This document shows positions 26,538-36,693 of a stretch of 64,000 bases of DNA, in pieces. Each line of letters begins with the position of its first letter. The stretch's first letter is position 1. A program made the translations under genes and the position numbers. The notes beneath the pieces are model-generated. The model ran no database searches. It was not told the origin of the DNA and saw only the letters and a list, made by a program, of their open reading frames with translations. This stretch comes from Rhodovulum visakhapatnamense (GTDB lineage Bacteria > Pseudomonadota > Alphaproteobacteria > Rhodobacterales > Rhodobacteraceae): NCBI RefSeq assembly GCF_004365965.1, contig NZ_SOEB01000004.1, positions 124,001 through 188,000 on the forward strand, given 5' to 3'.

Positions 26538-27701
26538 TTAATCGGGCAGCAGCGCGCGGATTACCGCATTCAGCACAGCGCGGCCCGCGGCCGTGGCGCG
26601 TAGGAAACCCGCCTCGGCCCGGACCAGGCCAAGTTCGGACAACTCATTGATTTCTTTAGAATCCAACGGCACGCCCGCCAGCCTCTCGTAGCGCGTCAGC
26701 GACAGTCCACGGGCGAGGCGGAGCCCCATCATAAGATATTCGACACCCTGATCGGCAGGGGAAACCGGGCTTCGCGACAGCTCGCCCGTGCCGGTGCGGG
26801 CGACCCGGTCGAGCCAGGCGGCCGGGGCAAGCGGCGTGTCGGTTGCCAGCCGTGCGCCGTCCAGGGTCAACCGGCCATGGGCGCCGGGGCCGATTCCGGC
26901 ATAGTCGCCCGCCTGCCAGTAAATCAGGTTGTGCCGCGACTCGGCACCGGGCCGGGCGTGGTTCGAGACCTCATAGGCGGGCATTCCGGCGGCGCCGCAG
27001 ATTTCTTGCGTCAGGGCGTAAAGATCGGCGCCGAGATCTTCGTCGGGCAGGCCCTTCAGACCGCCGCGCGCCAGCCGGTCTCCAAAGGCGGTGCCGGGTT
27101 CGACGGTCAGCTGGTACATCGACAGGTGATCGGCGGCCATGGCCAGCGCTTCGGTCAATTCCTCGCGCCAGGCGGCGAGGGACTGGGCCTGCCGGGCATA
27201 GATCAGGTCGAAACTGACGCGGGGAAAGCGGGCGCGGGCGATCTCGAAGGCGGCGCGGGCCTCGGCTACGCTGTGCATCCGGCCGAGCCGCCTCAGGTCT
27301 GCATCGTTCAAGGCCTGGACGCCCAGCGAGACGCGGTTGACGCCGGCCTCGGCAAATCCCGTGAAACGTCCGGCCTCGACCGAGGTCGGATTGGCCTCGA
27401 GCGTGATTTCCATGTCATTCGCGGGGGTCCAGACAGACCGGGCGGTCTCGAGGATGGCGCCGACCAGGTCGGGGGCCATCAGGCTGGGGGTGCCGCCGCC
27501 GAAAAAGACGGTGTTCAGCACACGGGGGCCGGTTTCGGCGGCAAGGCGGCGGATTTCGGAAAGATAGGCGTCTTGCCAGCGTTTCGTGTCGATCTCGGCC
27601 GACACATGGCTGTTGAAGTCGCAATAGGGGCATTTCGACAGGCAGAACGGCCAGTGGACGTAAAGCCCGAACCCGCCTTCCTGCCAGTCTTCAGCGGTCA
27701 A
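26538..27701 (-). CDS. hemW: HemW, radical SAM heme chaperone family
   Basis: A 387-residue radical SAM protein of the HemW family, often annotated as oxygen-independent coproporphyrinogen III oxidase. The cluster motif is CLSKCPYC after LYVHWPF, and the GGGTPSLM SAM-binding motif follows. HemW proteins share CxxxCxxC with HemN but lack its N-terminal region, and are proposed to carry heme to target proteins rather than act as the oxidase. The apparent start is a TTG overlapping the rdgB stop by about 10 bases; no ATG lies before the conserved block. Confidence 0.9.
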   Translation of the reverse strand: MTAEDWQEGGFGLYVHWPFCLSKCPYCDFNSHVSAEIDTKRWQDAYLSEIRRLAAETGPRVLNTVFFGGGTPSLMAPDLVGAILETARSVWTPANDMEITLEANPTSVEAGRFTGFAEAGVNRVSLGVQALNDADLRRLGRMHSVAEARAAFEIARARFPRVSFDLIYARQAQSLAAWREELTEALAMAADHLSMYQLTVEPGTAFGDRLARGGLKGLPDEDLGADLYALTQEICGAAGMPAYEVSNHARPGAESRHNLIYWQAGDYAGIGPGAHGRLTLDGARLATDTPLAPAAWLDRVARTGTGELSRSPVSPADQGVEYLMMGLRLARGLSLTRYERLAGVPLDSKEINELSELGLVRAEAGFLRATAAGRAVLNAVIRALLPD

Positions 27702-28299
27702 ACAGGCTCACCAGTTTCTCGAAGGCGCGGGCGCGGTGGCTGATCTTGTTCTTTTCCCAGCGGTCCATCTCGCCGAAGGTGATGTCGTAGCCTTCGGGCT
27801 GAAAGATCGGGTCGAAACCATGGCCCTGATCGCCGCGCATCGGCCAGACGATGCGGCCGGGCATGCGGCCCTCGAACACCTCGTCATGGCCGTCGGGCCA
27901 GGCCAGCACGAAGGTGCAGCAGAATTGCGCGGTCCGGGGCTCGGGGGCGTTGGCCTCCTGAAGTCTGGTCCAGACCTTTTCCATCGCCATCGGGAAGTCG
28001 CGACCAGAGCCTGTTTCGGCCCAATCGGCGGTATAGACGCCCGGGGCACCGTCCAGGGCATCGACCGCAAGGCCGCTATCGTCGGCCAAAGCGGGCAGGC
28101 CGGTCGCCTTCGCCGCCGCATGGGCCTTGATCCGCGCATTGCCGACGAATGTGTCCTCGGTTTCTTCGGGTTCGGGCAGGGCGTGGTCGGCGGCGCCGGT
28201 GACGGAAATGCCGAAAGGCTTCAGCAGATCGGCGATTTCTTCGAGCTTGCCGCTGTTATGGGTCGCCACCAGCAGCGTCTTTCCGTCAAACCGGCGCAT
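27691..28299 (-). CDS. rdgB: XTP/dITP pyrophosphatase (RdgB/HAM1)
   Basis: Removes deaminated purine nucleotides (dITP, XTP) from the pool by hydrolysis to the monophosphates. The family motif THNSGKLEEI is at the N-terminus, LADDSGLAVDAL in the middle, and GFDPIFQPEGYDITFGEM near the end; all catalytic positions look intact. It has 202 residues. It begins 3 bases after the rph stop and overlaps hemW, forming the unit rph-rdgB-hemW. Confidence 0.95.
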   Translation of the reverse strand: MRRFDGKTLLVATHNSGKLEEIADLLKPFGISVTGAADHALPEPEETEDTFVGNARIKAHAAAKATGLPALADDSGLAVDALDGAPGVYTADWAETGSGRDFPMAMEKVWTRLQEANAPEPRTAQFCCTFVLAWPDGHDEVFEGRMPGRIVWPMRGDQGHGFDPIFQPEGYDITFGEMDRWEKNKISHRARAFEKLVSLFDR

Positions 28300-28302
28300 G
28301 TC

Positions 28303-29019
28303 TCAGGCTCCGATCGCAGCTTTCTGGGCGGCGACCAGGTCGGCCACGCCCTTTTCGGCCAGATCGAGAAGCGCATTCATCTGTGCGCGGGTATAGGTCG
28401 AGCCTTCGGCCGACATCTGCACCTCGATCAGCTTGCCGGACCCGGTCATTACGAAATTGCCGTCGACGCCCGCTTCGCTGTCTTCGGGATAGTCCAGATC
28501 CAGCACCGGCTGACCTGCATAGATGCCGCAAGAGACGGCGGCGACCGGATCGACCAGCGGGTCCGAAATGACCTCGCCGGTCTTCATCAGCTTGTTCACG
28601 GCCAGCCGCAGCGCGACCCAGCCGCCGGTGATCGAGGCGCAGCGGGTGCCGCCATCGGCCTGGATCACGTCGCAGTCGACGGTGATCTGGCGTTCGCCAA
28701 GCGCCACGCGGTCGACGCCCGCGCGCAGGCTGCGGCCGATCAGGCGCTGGATCTCGACCGTGCGGCCGCCCTGCTTGCCCTGGGCGGCTTCGCGGCGCAT
28801 CCGGGTGGTCGTGGCGCGCGGCAGCATCCCGTATTCGGCGGTGACCCAGCCCAGACCGCTGTTCTTGAGGAAGGGCGGAACGCGCTCTTCCAGCGTCGCG
28901 GTGCACAGGACATGGGTATCGCCCATGCGGATGAGGCAGGAGCCTTCGGCATGCTTGGTCACGCCGGTCTCGATTGAAACCGGGCGGAGTTCGCTTACAT
29001 CACGACCTGATGGGCGCAT
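28303..29019 (-). CDS. rph: Ribonuclease PH
   Basis: Phosphorolytic 3'-5' exoribonuclease that trims tRNA 3' ends. From the ATG at 29019 the protein has 238 residues, starting [19 protein letters not shown], the standard family N-terminus; the frame extends upstream without homology. Other marks are [12 protein letters not shown], the phosphate-site RSLRAGVD and [11 protein letters not shown]. It is divergent from hrcA, with 131 bases between the starts. Confidence 0.95.
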   Translation of the reverse strand: MRPSGRDVSELRPVSIETGVTKHAEGSCLIRMGDTHVLCTATLEERVPPFLKNSGLGWVTAEYGMLPRATTTRMRREAAQGKQGGRTVEIQRLIGRSLRAGVDRVALGERQITVDCDVIQADGGTRCASITGGWVALRLAVNKLMKTGEVISDPLVDPVAAVSCGIYAGQPVLDLDYPEDSEAGVDGNFVMTGSGKLIEVQMSAEGSTYTRAQMNALLDLAEKGVADLVAAQKAAIGA

Positions 29020-29095
29020 CGGACTGTCCTTTCTTGGCGTTGGCGCTTTGCTCCCATGAGCCGGACGCCGATGCAACCCCGATTGATCGGGCCGA

Positions 29096-29123
29096 TTGAC
29101 GTGATCGGGATCTTCCCTTTAAT
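29096..29123 (+). promoter_or_regulatory. Candidate promoter for hrcA-grpE
   Basis: TTGACG (29096-29101) and TTTAAT (29118-29123) are 16 bases apart and lie 28 bases before the GTG start of hrcA. I see no CIRCE operator (TTAGCACTC/GAGTGCTAA) in the region between rph and hrcA. Confidence 0.45.
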
Positions 29124-29150
29124 GGCACCGCTTCGATGGAGGCGCGGCAG

Positions 29151-30218
29151 GTGAGCACCCAAGGCATTCTCGAAGAAATGAACGACCGCTCGCGCGAAGT
29201 GTTTCGCCGCGTGGTCGAGGGCTATCTCGAGTCCGGCGACCCGGTCGGGTCGCGCACGCTGACCCGGACGATGAGCGAGAAGGTCAGCGCCGCCACGATC
29301 CGCAATGTGATGCAGGATCTGGAATTCCTGGGTCTTCTGAACAGCCCCCATGTGTCGGCCGGGCGGGTGCCGACGCAGCTGGGGCTGAGGATGTTCGTTG
29401 ACGGGCTTCTGGAGGTGCGCGATCTCAAGGAGGAAGACCGCGAGAAGATCGATGCGACGCTGGGGTCGAATACGTCCGATGTGGGGACGCTGCTCGACCG
29501 GGTGGGCGCGGCACTGTCGGGCGTGACCCATGGCGCAAGCCTCGTCCTGGCGCCGAAGCACGAGGCGCCGATCAAGCATATCGAATTCGTCAGCCTCGGG
29601 GCCGACCGGGCGCTGACGGTTCTTGTCTTTGCCGACGGCCATGTCGAGAACCGTCTGTTCCAGCCCGCGCCGGGGCAGACACCGTCCTCGATGCGGGAGG
29701 CCGCCAATTTCCTCAATGCGCTGGCCGAGGGGCGCACGCTCAGCGAGTTGCGCGAGGCGATGAAGGTCGAGATCGCGCGGCGCAGGCAGGAACTGGACGA
29801 GCTGGCACGCACCATGGTCGAGGCGGGGCTTGCGGTCTGGGAGAGCGAGGGTCAGGATCAGGCGCGGCTGATCGTGCGCGGCCGGGCGAACCTGCTGTCC
29901 GATCCGGCAGAGGCCGCCGATCTGGACCGGATCCGCAGCCTCTTCGACGATCTGGAACGCAAGCGCGACATTGCCGAATTCCTCGAACTGGCCGAAGAGG
30001 GCGAAGGCGTGCGCATCTTCATCGGCTCCGAGAACAAGCTTTTTTCACTTTCGGGTTCCTCTTTGGTGGTCTCTCCATATATGAACGCGGACCGTAAGAT
30101 CATTGGCGCCGTGGGGGTGATCGGACCGACCCGGCTGAACTACGGGCGGATCGTGCCGATCGTGGACTATACCGCCCAGCTGGTGGGCAAGCTGATCGCC
30201 GACCGCGGCAAGGGATGA
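29151..30218 (+). CDS. hrcA: HrcA, heat-inducible transcription repressor
   Basis: Repressor that binds CIRCE operators of groEL/dnaK-type operons, with GroEL needed for its folding. An N-terminal winged-helix domain (SAATIRNVMQDLEFLGLL, SAGRVPTQLGLRMF) is followed by a GAF-like domain and the C-terminal GPTRLNYGRIVPIVDYTAQ. I chose GTG at 29151 (355 residues) because GGAGG lies 8 bases upstream; ATG at 29136 is in frame and would place that sequence inside the gene. grpE follows after 3 bases. Confidence 0.94.
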   Translation: MSTQGILEEMNDRSREVFRRVVEGYLESGDPVGSRTLTRTMSEKVSAATIRNVMQDLEFLGLLNSPHVSAGRVPTQLGLRMFVDGLLEVRDLKEEDREKIDATLGSNTSDVGTLLDRVGAALSGVTHGASLVLAPKHEAPIKHIEFVSLGADRALTVLVFADGHVENRLFQPAPGQTPSSMREAANFLNALAEGRTLSELREAMKVEIARRRQELDELARTMVEAGLAVWESEGQDQARLIVRGRANLLSDPAEAADLDRIRSLFDDLERKRDIAEFLELAEEGEGVRIFIGSENKLFSLSGSSLVVSPYMNADRKIIGAVGVIGPTRLNYGRIVPIVDYTAQLVGKLIADRGKG

Positions 30219-30221
30219 AAG

Positions 30222-30770
30222 ATGGCAGAACCTGAAAAGACCGAACCCGAAGACCTTGCGACCGAGACCGCAGGCGAAACCGAAGCCCCCGAGATCACCC
30301 CGGCGGAGGTCGAGGCGCTGAGGGCCGAGCGGGACGAGCTTCGCGACCGGTTCATGCGGGCGCTGGCCGATGCCGAGAACGCCCGCAAGCGGGCCGACCG
30401 CGACCGCCGTGAGGCGGAGAATTACGGCGGCTCGAAACTCGCGCGCGACATGCTGCCGGTCTACGACAACCTCTCGCGGGCGCTGGAGGTCGTGACCGAC
30501 GAACAGCGTGCGGCCAATGCGGCGCTGCTGGAAGGGGTCGAGCTGACCCTGCGCGAGCTTCTGAACGTCTTCTCCAAGCACGGGATCGTGCGGCTGGCGC
30601 CCGAAGTTGGCGACAAGTTCGATCCGCAGCATCATCAGGCGATGTTCGAGGCCCCGGTGCCCGGCACGAAGGCGGGCGACATCATCCAGGTGATGGCCTC
30701 GGGCTTCATGCTGCATGACCGGCTTTTGCGTCCGGCGCAGGTGGGCGTCTCGTCGACACCGGCCTCCTGA
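30222..30770 (+). CDS. grpE: GrpE, DnaK nucleotide exchange factor
   Basis: A 182-residue dimeric cochaperone that releases ADP from DnaK. An acidic, disordered N-terminus (residues 1-30) leads into a long helix (VEALRAERDELRDRFMRALADAENARKRADRD) and the C-terminal beta domain with HHQAMFEAP and GFMLHDRLLRPAQVGVS. It follows hrcA by 3 bases and is closed by a strong hairpin. dnaK and dnaJ are not in the window. Confidence 0.95.
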   Translation: MAEPEKTEPEDLATETAGETEAPEITPAEVEALRAERDELRDRFMRALADAENARKRADRDRREAENYGGSKLARDMLPVYDNLSRALEVVTDEQRAANAALLEGVELTLRELLNVFSKHGIVRLAPEVGDKFDPQHHQAMFEAPVPGTKAGDIIQVMASGFMLHDRLLRPAQVGVSSTPAS

Positions 30771-30790
30771 GACCTAACTGTTTCCTGTGA

Positions 30791-30820
30791 AACGCCCGGC
30801 GCATAGGCCGGGCGTTTTTC
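30791..30820 (+). terminator. Rho-independent terminator after grpE
   Basis: AACGCCCGGC (30791-30800) pairs perfectly with GCCGGGCGTT (30807-30816) around a 6-base loop, and T residues follow. It lies between the convergent grpE and mutS genes. Confidence 0.85.
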
Positions 30821-30828
30821 TTTCGGCG

Positions 30829-33489
30829 CTAGTCCGGCCGCGCCAGGGCCTTCAGTTCGTAAAGCAGCTCCAGCGCTTCGCGCGGGGTCAGTTCGTCGGG
30901 ATGGATGGCCGACATCCGGTCTTCCAGCGGCGAGGGGCCGGCCGGCACCGGGGCAGGGCGCTGCGGGATCGCGGCGGCCGAGAACAGCGGCAGATCGTCG
31001 ATCAGCGTGGCATGGGACCGCCCGCCCTCGCGCTCGCCGCGCTCCAGCGCGTCCAGCACCACCCGGGCCCGGTCCACGACGCTGTCGGGCAGGCCCGCCA
31101 GCCGCGCCACCTGCACCCCGTAGGACCGGTCGGCCGCGCCCTTGCGGACCTCGTGCAGGAAGATCACGTCGCCTTCCCATTCCTTGACCGCCACGGTCGC
31201 GTTCTCGACCCCCGCCAGCTTTTGCGCCAGCGCGGTCATCTCGTGGTAATGGGTGGCGAAGAGCGCGCGGCAGCGGTTCGTGTCGTGCAGGTGTTCCAGC
31301 GTCGCCCAGGCGATCGACAGCCCGTCATAGGTGGCGGTGCCGCGCCCGATCTCGTCAAGGATCACCAGCGCGCGGTCATCGGCCTGATTGAGGATCGCGG
31401 CGGTCTCGACCATCTCGACCATGAAGGTGGACCGGCCCCGCGCCAGATCGTCCGAGGCGCCGACCCGGCTGAACAGCTGCGACACCAGCCCGATATGGGC
31501 CGAGGCGGCGGGCACGAAGCTGCCCGCCTGCGCCAGCAGCGCGATCAGCGCGTTCTGCCGCAGGAAGGTTGACTTACCGGCCATGTTGGGCCCGGTCAGC
31601 AGCCAGATCGCGGCACCTTGCCCGCCTTGGGCCAGGTCGCAATCGTTGGCGATGAAGGGCGCGCCGCCCTGACGCCGCAGCGCCCGTTCGACCACCGGAT
31701 GCCGGCCTGCGGTCACGGCAAAGGCGCGGCTGTCATCGACCAGCGGTTCGCACCAGTCCTCGCCCCGGGCCAGATCGGCAAGGCTTGCCGTCAGGTCGAT
31801 CTCGGCCAGCGCGGCGGCGGCCTGCCCGACCGGCCCGGCCTCGGTCAGGATCGCCGCCCGGAGGTCGTCGAAAAGGCGCTTTTCGATTTCCAGCGCCCGG
31901 TTGCCCGCGTTCAGGATGCGGGTTTCCAGTTCAGACAGCTCGACCGTTGTAAAGCGCAGCGCATTGGCCGTGGTCTGGCGGTGAATGAAGGTGTCCGACA
32001 GCGGCGGCGACAGCATCCGCTCGGCATGGGTCGCGGTCACCTCGATGAAATAGCCCAGCACGTTGTTGTGCTTGATCTTCAGCGAGGAAATGCCGGTCTC
32101 GTCGATGAACCCTGCCTGCATACGCGCGATCACGCCCCGGCCCTCGTCGCGCAGCGTTCGTGCCTCGTCGAGACCCTCGTCATAACCGGTGGCGATAAAG
32201 CCGCCATCCCGTGCCAGCAGCGGCGGTTCGGCCACCAGCGCCCGGTCGAGCAGGTCGACCAGCGCGTCATGCCCGGTCAGCGAGCGACGCGCCTCGGCGA
32301 TCAGGGCTGGCAGATCGCAGCCCAGCCGGTCGGCCAGCGCGCCCGCCTGGGTCAGCCCCGTACGGATCGCGGCCAGATCGCGCGGCCCGCCCCGGTCGAG
32401 CCCAAGCCGCGACAGCGCCCGGTCCATGTCCGGGCATTTCCGCAACTCGTCGCGCAGCGCATTGCGCAGCCCGGAATCCTCAACCAGTGCGCGGACCGCA
32501 TCGAGCCGCGCGCGGATCGTCGGCAGATCGCGCGAGGGGCTGGAAAGCCGCCGTTCCAGCAGCCGCGCGCCTGAGGCGGTGACGGTTCGGTCGATGGCGG
32601 CCAGCAGGCTGCCCTCACGCCCGCCGGAAAGGCTGGCCGTCAGTTCCAGATTGCGCCGGGTCGCGGCGTCGATCTGCATGGTGCCGCCCATCGCCTCGCG
32701 CACCGGCGGGCGCAACAGCGGCAGCTTGCCCTTCTGGGTGATCTCCAGATAGTCGACCAGCGCGCCCATCGCCGACAGCTCGGCCCGGCCGAAGCTGCCG
32801 AAGCCTTCGAGCGTGCCGACCGAGAACAGCGCGGTCAGCCGCTTTTCGGCCGAGGCGCTGTCGAAGCTCATGCGCGACAGCGGGGTCACGGCGGCGCCCG
32901 CATCAGAGACTGCCTCGGCCCAATCGCGTTCGGTGGCCTCGTTCAGCAGCACCTCGCGCGGGGCAAGCCGGGCCAGTTCGGCGCCCAGCCGCACGCCCGG
33001 GCAACCGATCACCCGGAATGCGCCGGTCGAGATGTCGACCCAGGCCAGGGCGGCTTCGCCCCGGACCTCGGCGAAGGCGGCCAGGAAGTTGTGGCGCCGG
33101 GCCTCCAGAAGGCTTTCCTCGGTCAGGGTGCCGGGCGTGACCAGCCGGACCACGTCGCGTTTCACGACCGATTTCGACCCGCGCTTCTTCGCCTCGGCCG
33201 GGTCTTCCATCTGTTCGCAGACCGCGACCCGGAACCCCTTGCGGATCAGCGTCAGCAGATAGCTTTCGGCGGCATGGACCGGCACGCCGCACATCGGGAT
33301 GTCCTCGCCCAGATGCTTGCCGCGTTTGGTCAGCGCGATGTCCAGCGCCTCGGCCGCGGCCACGGCGTCGTCGAAGAACATCTCGTAGAAATCGCCCATT
33401 CGGTAGAACAGCAGCGCGCCGGGATGGGCGGCCTTGATGTCCAGATATTGCGCCATCATCGGTGTGACGGATGCGCCGGCTTCGGTCAC
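30829..33489 (-). CDS. mutS: MutS, DNA mismatch recognition ATPase
   Basis: Recognises base mismatches and small loops and starts methyl-independent or MutL-dependent repair. The N-terminal mismatch-binding domain has the Phe-x-Glu element within [15 protein letters not shown]. The ABC-type ATPase shows [15 protein letters not shown] (Walker A), [14 protein letters not shown] (signature region) and [11 protein letters not shown] (Walker B). The start is a GTG at 33489 preceded by a G-rich Shine-Dalgarno; this gives 886 residues, normal for MutS1. The frame remains open upstream without homology. It is divergent from maeB. Confidence 0.96.
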   Translation of the reverse strand: MTEAGASVTPMMAQYLDIKAAHPGALLFYRMGDFYEMFFDDAVAAAEALDIALTKRGKHLGEDIPMCGVPVHAAESYLLTLIRKGFRVAVCEQMEDPAEAKKRGSKSVVKRDVVRLVTPGTLTEESLLEARRHNFLAAFAEVRGEAALAWVDISTGAFRVIGCPGVRLGAELARLAPREVLLNEATERDWAEAVSDAGAAVTPLSRMSFDSASAEKRLTALFSVGTLEGFGSFGRAELSAMGALVDYLEITQKGKLPLLRPPVREAMGGTMQIDAATRRNLELTASLSGGREGSLLAAIDRTVTASGARLLERRLSSPSRDLPTIRARLDAVRALVEDSGLRNALRDELRKCPDMDRALSRLGLDRGGPRDLAAIRTGLTQAGALADRLGCDLPALIAEARRSLTGHDALVDLLDRALVAEPPLLARDGGFIATGYDEGLDEARTLRDEGRGVIARMQAGFIDETGISSLKIKHNNVLGYFIEVTATHAERMLSPPLSDTFIHRQTTANALRFTTVELSELETRILNAGNRALEIEKRLFDDLRAAILTEAGPVGQAAAALAEIDLTASLADLARGEDWCEPLVDDSRAFAVTAGRHPVVERALRRQGGAPFIANDCDLAQGGQGAAIWLLTGPNMAGKSTFLRQNALIALLAQAGSFVPAASAHIGLVSQLFSRVGASDDLARGRSTFMVEMVETAAILNQADDRALVILDEIGRGTATYDGLSIAWATLEHLHDTNRCRALFATHYHEMTALAQKLAGVENATVAVKEWEGDVIFLHEVRKGAADRSYGVQVARLAGLPDSVVDRARVVLDALERGEREGGRSHATLIDDLPLFSAAAIPQRPAPVPAGPSPLEDRMSAIHPDELTPREALELLYELKALARPD

Positions 33490-33632
33490 GGAACCCCCCT
33501 GTCGCTGGTCCGCGGACCTTACAAATCCGACCCTGCGGCGAAAAGCGGGAAATCCATGTCGATTTTCAAGTCTATTGAGGCGCGGGCGCCGGAGGGTTAA
33601 GACGCTTTTCACCTAGGAGGAGACCCCCGACA

Positions 33633-35891
33633 ATGGCCGAGAAGTCCAAGATCACACCGGAAGAAGCGCTGAGCTATCATATCGAGCCCGTGCCGGGGAA
33701 ATACGAGATCGTGGCGACCAAGCCCATGACCACCCAGCGCGATCTCAGCCTGGCCTACAGCCCGGGGGTCGCGGTGCCGGTGCAGGCCATCGCCGACGCG
33801 CCCGAGACCGCCTATGACTACACCACCAAGGGCAACATGGTCGCCGTCATCTCGAACGGCACCGCGATCCTCGGCATGGGCAATCTGGGCGCGCTGGCCT
33901 CGAAGCCGGTGATGGAGGGCAAGTCGGTCCTGTTCAAGCGCTTTGCCGATGTGAACGCGGTCGATATCGAGCTGGACACCGAGGACCCGGAAGAGATCAT
34001 CCGGGCGGTGCGGCTGATGGGGCCGACCTTCGGCGGGATCAATCTCGAGGACATCAAGGCGCCCGAGTGTTTCATCATCGAGCAGCGGCTCAAGGAAGAG
34101 ATGGACATTCCGGTCTTCCATGACGACCAGCACGGCACGGCGGTGATCTGCGCGGCGGGGCTGATCAACGCGCTGCATCTGTCGGGCAAGAAGATCGAGG
34201 ATTGCAAGATCGTCCTGAACGGCGCGGGTGCGGCCGGGATCGCCTGCCTGGAACTGATCAAGGCTATGGGGGCGAAGCATGACAACTGCATCGCCTGCGA
34301 CACCAAGGGCGTGATCTACCAGGGCCGCACCGAGGGCATGAACCAGTGGAAATCGGCCCATGCCGCCAAGACCGACGCGCGCACGCTGGAAGACGCGATG
34401 GTGGGGGCGGATGTCTTCCTGGGCGTCAGCGCCAAGGGCGCGGTGACGCCCGAGATGGTGGCCTCGATGGCCGAGAACCCGGTGATCTTCGCGATGGCGA
34501 ACCCCGATCCCGAGATCACGCCCGAAGAGGCGCAGGAGGTGCGGCCCGACGCCATCGTCGCGACCGGGCGGTCGGACTATCCGAACCAGGTCAACAACGT
34601 GCTGGGCTTTCCCTATCTCTTCCGCGGGGCGCTGGATATCCATGCCCGGGCGATCAATGACGAGATGAAGATCGCCTGCGCCGACGCGCTGGCCGCACTC
34701 GCCCGCGAGGACGTGCCCGACGAGGTCGCGATGGCCTATGGCACCAAGCTGACCTTCGGGCGCGACTATATCATCCCGACGCCCTTCGATCCTCGGCTGA
34801 TCTACACCATTCCGCCGGCGGTGGCGCGGGCCGGGATGGATACCGGCGTCGCTCGGCGGCCGATCGTCGACATGGACGAATACGAACAGCGGCTGAAAGC
34901 GCGGATGGACCCGACGGCTTCGGTCCTGTCGGGGATCGCGGCGCGGGCCAAGGCGGCGCAGGCCCGGATGATCTTTGCCGAGGGCGATGACGAACGCGTG
35001 CTGCGCGCCGCCGTCAGCTATCACCGCGCGGGCTATGGCCAGGCCATCGTCGTCGGCCGCGAGGCCGAGGTGAGGGAAAAGCTGCAGCAGGCGGGGCTTG
35101 CCGATGCCTATCGCGAACTCGAGGTGGTGAACGCGGCCAATACCGGCCATCTCGAGGCCTATCGGTCGTTCCTGTACCAGCGCCTGCAGCGCAAGGGCTA
35201 CGATACCCATGACATCAACCGGCTGGCCGCGCGCGACCGGCACGTCTTTTCGGCGCTGATGCTGGCCAATGGCCATGGCGATGCGCTGGTGACCGGGGCG
35301 ACCCGGAAATCGGCCCATGTGCTGGAACTGATCAATCACGTCTTCGATGCCCGCGCCCAGGACGGCGCGGTCGGCGTGACCGCTCTGCTGCACAAGGGCA
35401 AGATCGTCTTCATCGCCGATACGCTGGTGCATGAATGGCCCGAGGAAGAGGATCTGGCCAATATCGCCGTGCACGCGGCCAATGTCGCACGCGGTTTGGG
35501 GATCGAGCCGCGCGTGGCCTTCCTCAGCTTCTCGACCTTCGGCTATCCGGTCAGCGAGCGCGCGACCAAGATGCATCGCGCCTCGGAGGTGCTGGCCAGA
35601 CGCGGGGTCGATTTCGAATTCGACGGCGAGATGACCGTCGATGTGGCGCTGAACCCGGTGGCGATGGCGCGCTATCCGTTCTGCCGCCTGTCGGGGCCTG
35701 CAAACGTGCTGGTGGTTCCGGCCCGGCATTCGGCCTCGATCTCGGTCAAGCTGATGCAGGAGATGGCCGGGGCCACGGTGATCGGCCCGATCCTTGCCGG
35801 TGTCGACAAGCCGATCCAGATCTGTTCCACGGTCTCGACCGTCAACGACATCCTGAACATGGCGCTGCTTGCCGCCTGCGAGGTCGGGTAA
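33633..35891 (+). CDS. maeB: NADP-dependent malic enzyme with phosphotransacetylase-like C-terminal domain
   Basis: Decarboxylates malate to pyruvate with reduction of NADP+, supplying NADPH and pyruvate. Residues 1-about 430 form the malic enzyme part, with SLAYSPGVAVPV, VFHDDQHGTAV and the nucleotide-binding VLNGAGAAGIACLEL. Residues about 430-752 are a phosphate acetyltransferase-like domain, which in MaeB proteins is regulatory and usually lacks transferase activity. The total of 752 residues is typical of this fused class. AGGAGGAG lies about 11 bases before the ATG. Confidence 0.95.
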   Translation: MAEKSKITPEEALSYHIEPVPGKYEIVATKPMTTQRDLSLAYSPGVAVPVQAIADAPETAYDYTTKGNMVAVISNGTAILGMGNLGALASKPVMEGKSVLFKRFADVNAVDIELDTEDPEEIIRAVRLMGPTFGGINLEDIKAPECFIIEQRLKEEMDIPVFHDDQHGTAVICAAGLINALHLSGKKIEDCKIVLNGAGAAGIACLELIKAMGAKHDNCIACDTKGVIYQGRTEGMNQWKSAHAAKTDARTLEDAMVGADVFLGVSAKGAVTPEMVASMAENPVIFAMANPDPEITPEEAQEVRPDAIVATGRSDYPNQVNNVLGFPYLFRGALDIHARAINDEMKIACADALAALAREDVPDEVAMAYGTKLTFGRDYIIPTPFDPRLIYTIPPAVARAGMDTGVARRPIVDMDEYEQRLKARMDPTASVLSGIAARAKAAQARMIFAEGDDERVLRAAVSYHRAGYGQAIVVGREAEVREKLQQAGLADAYRELEVVNAANTGHLEAYRSFLYQRLQRKGYDTHDINRLAARDRHVFSALMLANGHGDALVTGATRKSAHVLELINHVFDARAQDGAVGVTALLHKGKIVFIADTLVHEWPEEEDLANIAVHAANVARGLGIEPRVAFLSFSTFGYPVSERATKMHRASEVLARRGVDFEFDGEMTVDVALNPVAMARYPFCRLSGPANVLVVPARHSASISVKLMQEMAGATVIGPILAGVDKPIQICSTVSTVNDILNMALLAACEVG

Positions 35892-35898
35892 GCGCGCG

Positions 35899-36567
35899 TC
35901 ACGAGGCTCCGGCAAAGGGCGCGGCGTCGCCCCAAAGCGCCCGCACCCTTTCGTCGCGCCCGCAGCCCGCGCGATAAAGCTTGTAGGCCTCGGCCTTGGT
36001 CTTGGGCCCGAACCGGGTCAGGATCAGGTCGCGGCTCTTGTAATAGTCCTGGTGATAGGCCTCGGCTTTCCAGAAGGTCGCGGCGGGCAATATCTCGGTC
36101 GCGATCCCGGACCCGAGCGCCCGCCCGGCCTTGCCCTTTTCGGCCTCTGCCACGCGCCGTTCGGCCGGATCAGAGACGAAAATCGCGGTCCGGTAGGTTT
36201 CGCCCCGGTCGCAGAACTGACCGCCCGCATCGGTCGGATCGACCGAGCGGAAGAACAGCTCGACCAGCCTTTCATAGCTGACCACGTCCGGATCGTAGGT
36301 GATCTTTACCGCCTCGACATGGCCGGTGCCGCCGCGCGCCACCTGCCGGTAGGCGGGATGGTCGACATGACCGCCGGTATAGCCCGAGACGACGTCGCTC
36401 ACGCCCCGGACCTTCTCGAAATCGGCCTCGACGCACCAGAAGCAGCCGCCTGCGAAGATCGCTGTCTGCGGCTCGGCGGCCTGGGCGCGATGGCCCTGTG
36501 CGATATGGCCCAGGGCGATGGCCGCGATCAGCAAGGCCGTTCTGATGGTTCCGAAGGACGTGCCCAT
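35899..36567 (-). CDS. msrA: Peptide methionine-S-sulfoxide reductase, exported
   Basis: Repairs methionine S-sulfoxide in proteins. The catalytic motif AGGCFWCVEADF has its nucleophile at Cys42, and GYTGGHVDHPAYRQV follows. A signal peptide is visible (TALLIAAIALGHIAQG, ending near Ala30), so this MsrA should act in the periplasm rather than the cytosol. Of 222 residues, the C-terminal YRAGCGRDERVRALWG carries an additional cysteine that could be a resolving residue. It is a single gene, convergent with maeB. Confidence 0.92.
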   Translation of the reverse strand: MGTSFGTIRTALLIAAIALGHIAQGHRAQAAEPQTAIFAGGCFWCVEADFEKVRGVSDVVSGYTGGHVDHPAYRQVARGGTGHVEAVKITYDPDVVSYERLVELFFRSVDPTDAGGQFCDRGETYRTAIFVSDPAERRVAEAEKGKAGRALGSGIATEILPAATFWKAEAYHQDYYKSRDLILTRFGPKTKAEAYKLYRAGCGRDERVRALWGDAAPFAGAS

Positions 36568-36693
36568 GAAGGCCTCCCTTTCCCGATATCGTCGAGGAAA
36601 AGGATAGAGCCCCCGGGAAATCGCGCGAAACGCAAAAGCGCGTGAACTCGCGAAAGCGGGGCCGGCCCGCGCAGGACCGGTCCCTGAAGCGGA

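Noticed and set aside
27352-27375. parS-like half-site in hemW
   Set aside because: Only one arm (GTTTCACG) is present and 10 of 16 bases match; the other arm is absent, and the bases are explained by coding.
33595-33609. TTAA-N7-TTCA upstream of maeB as a CtrA site
   Set aside because: Two mismatches in the right half; too weak to support.
33609-35915. Open frame of 768 codons opposite maeB
   Set aside because: Antisense shadow of a well-conserved gene, without motifs.
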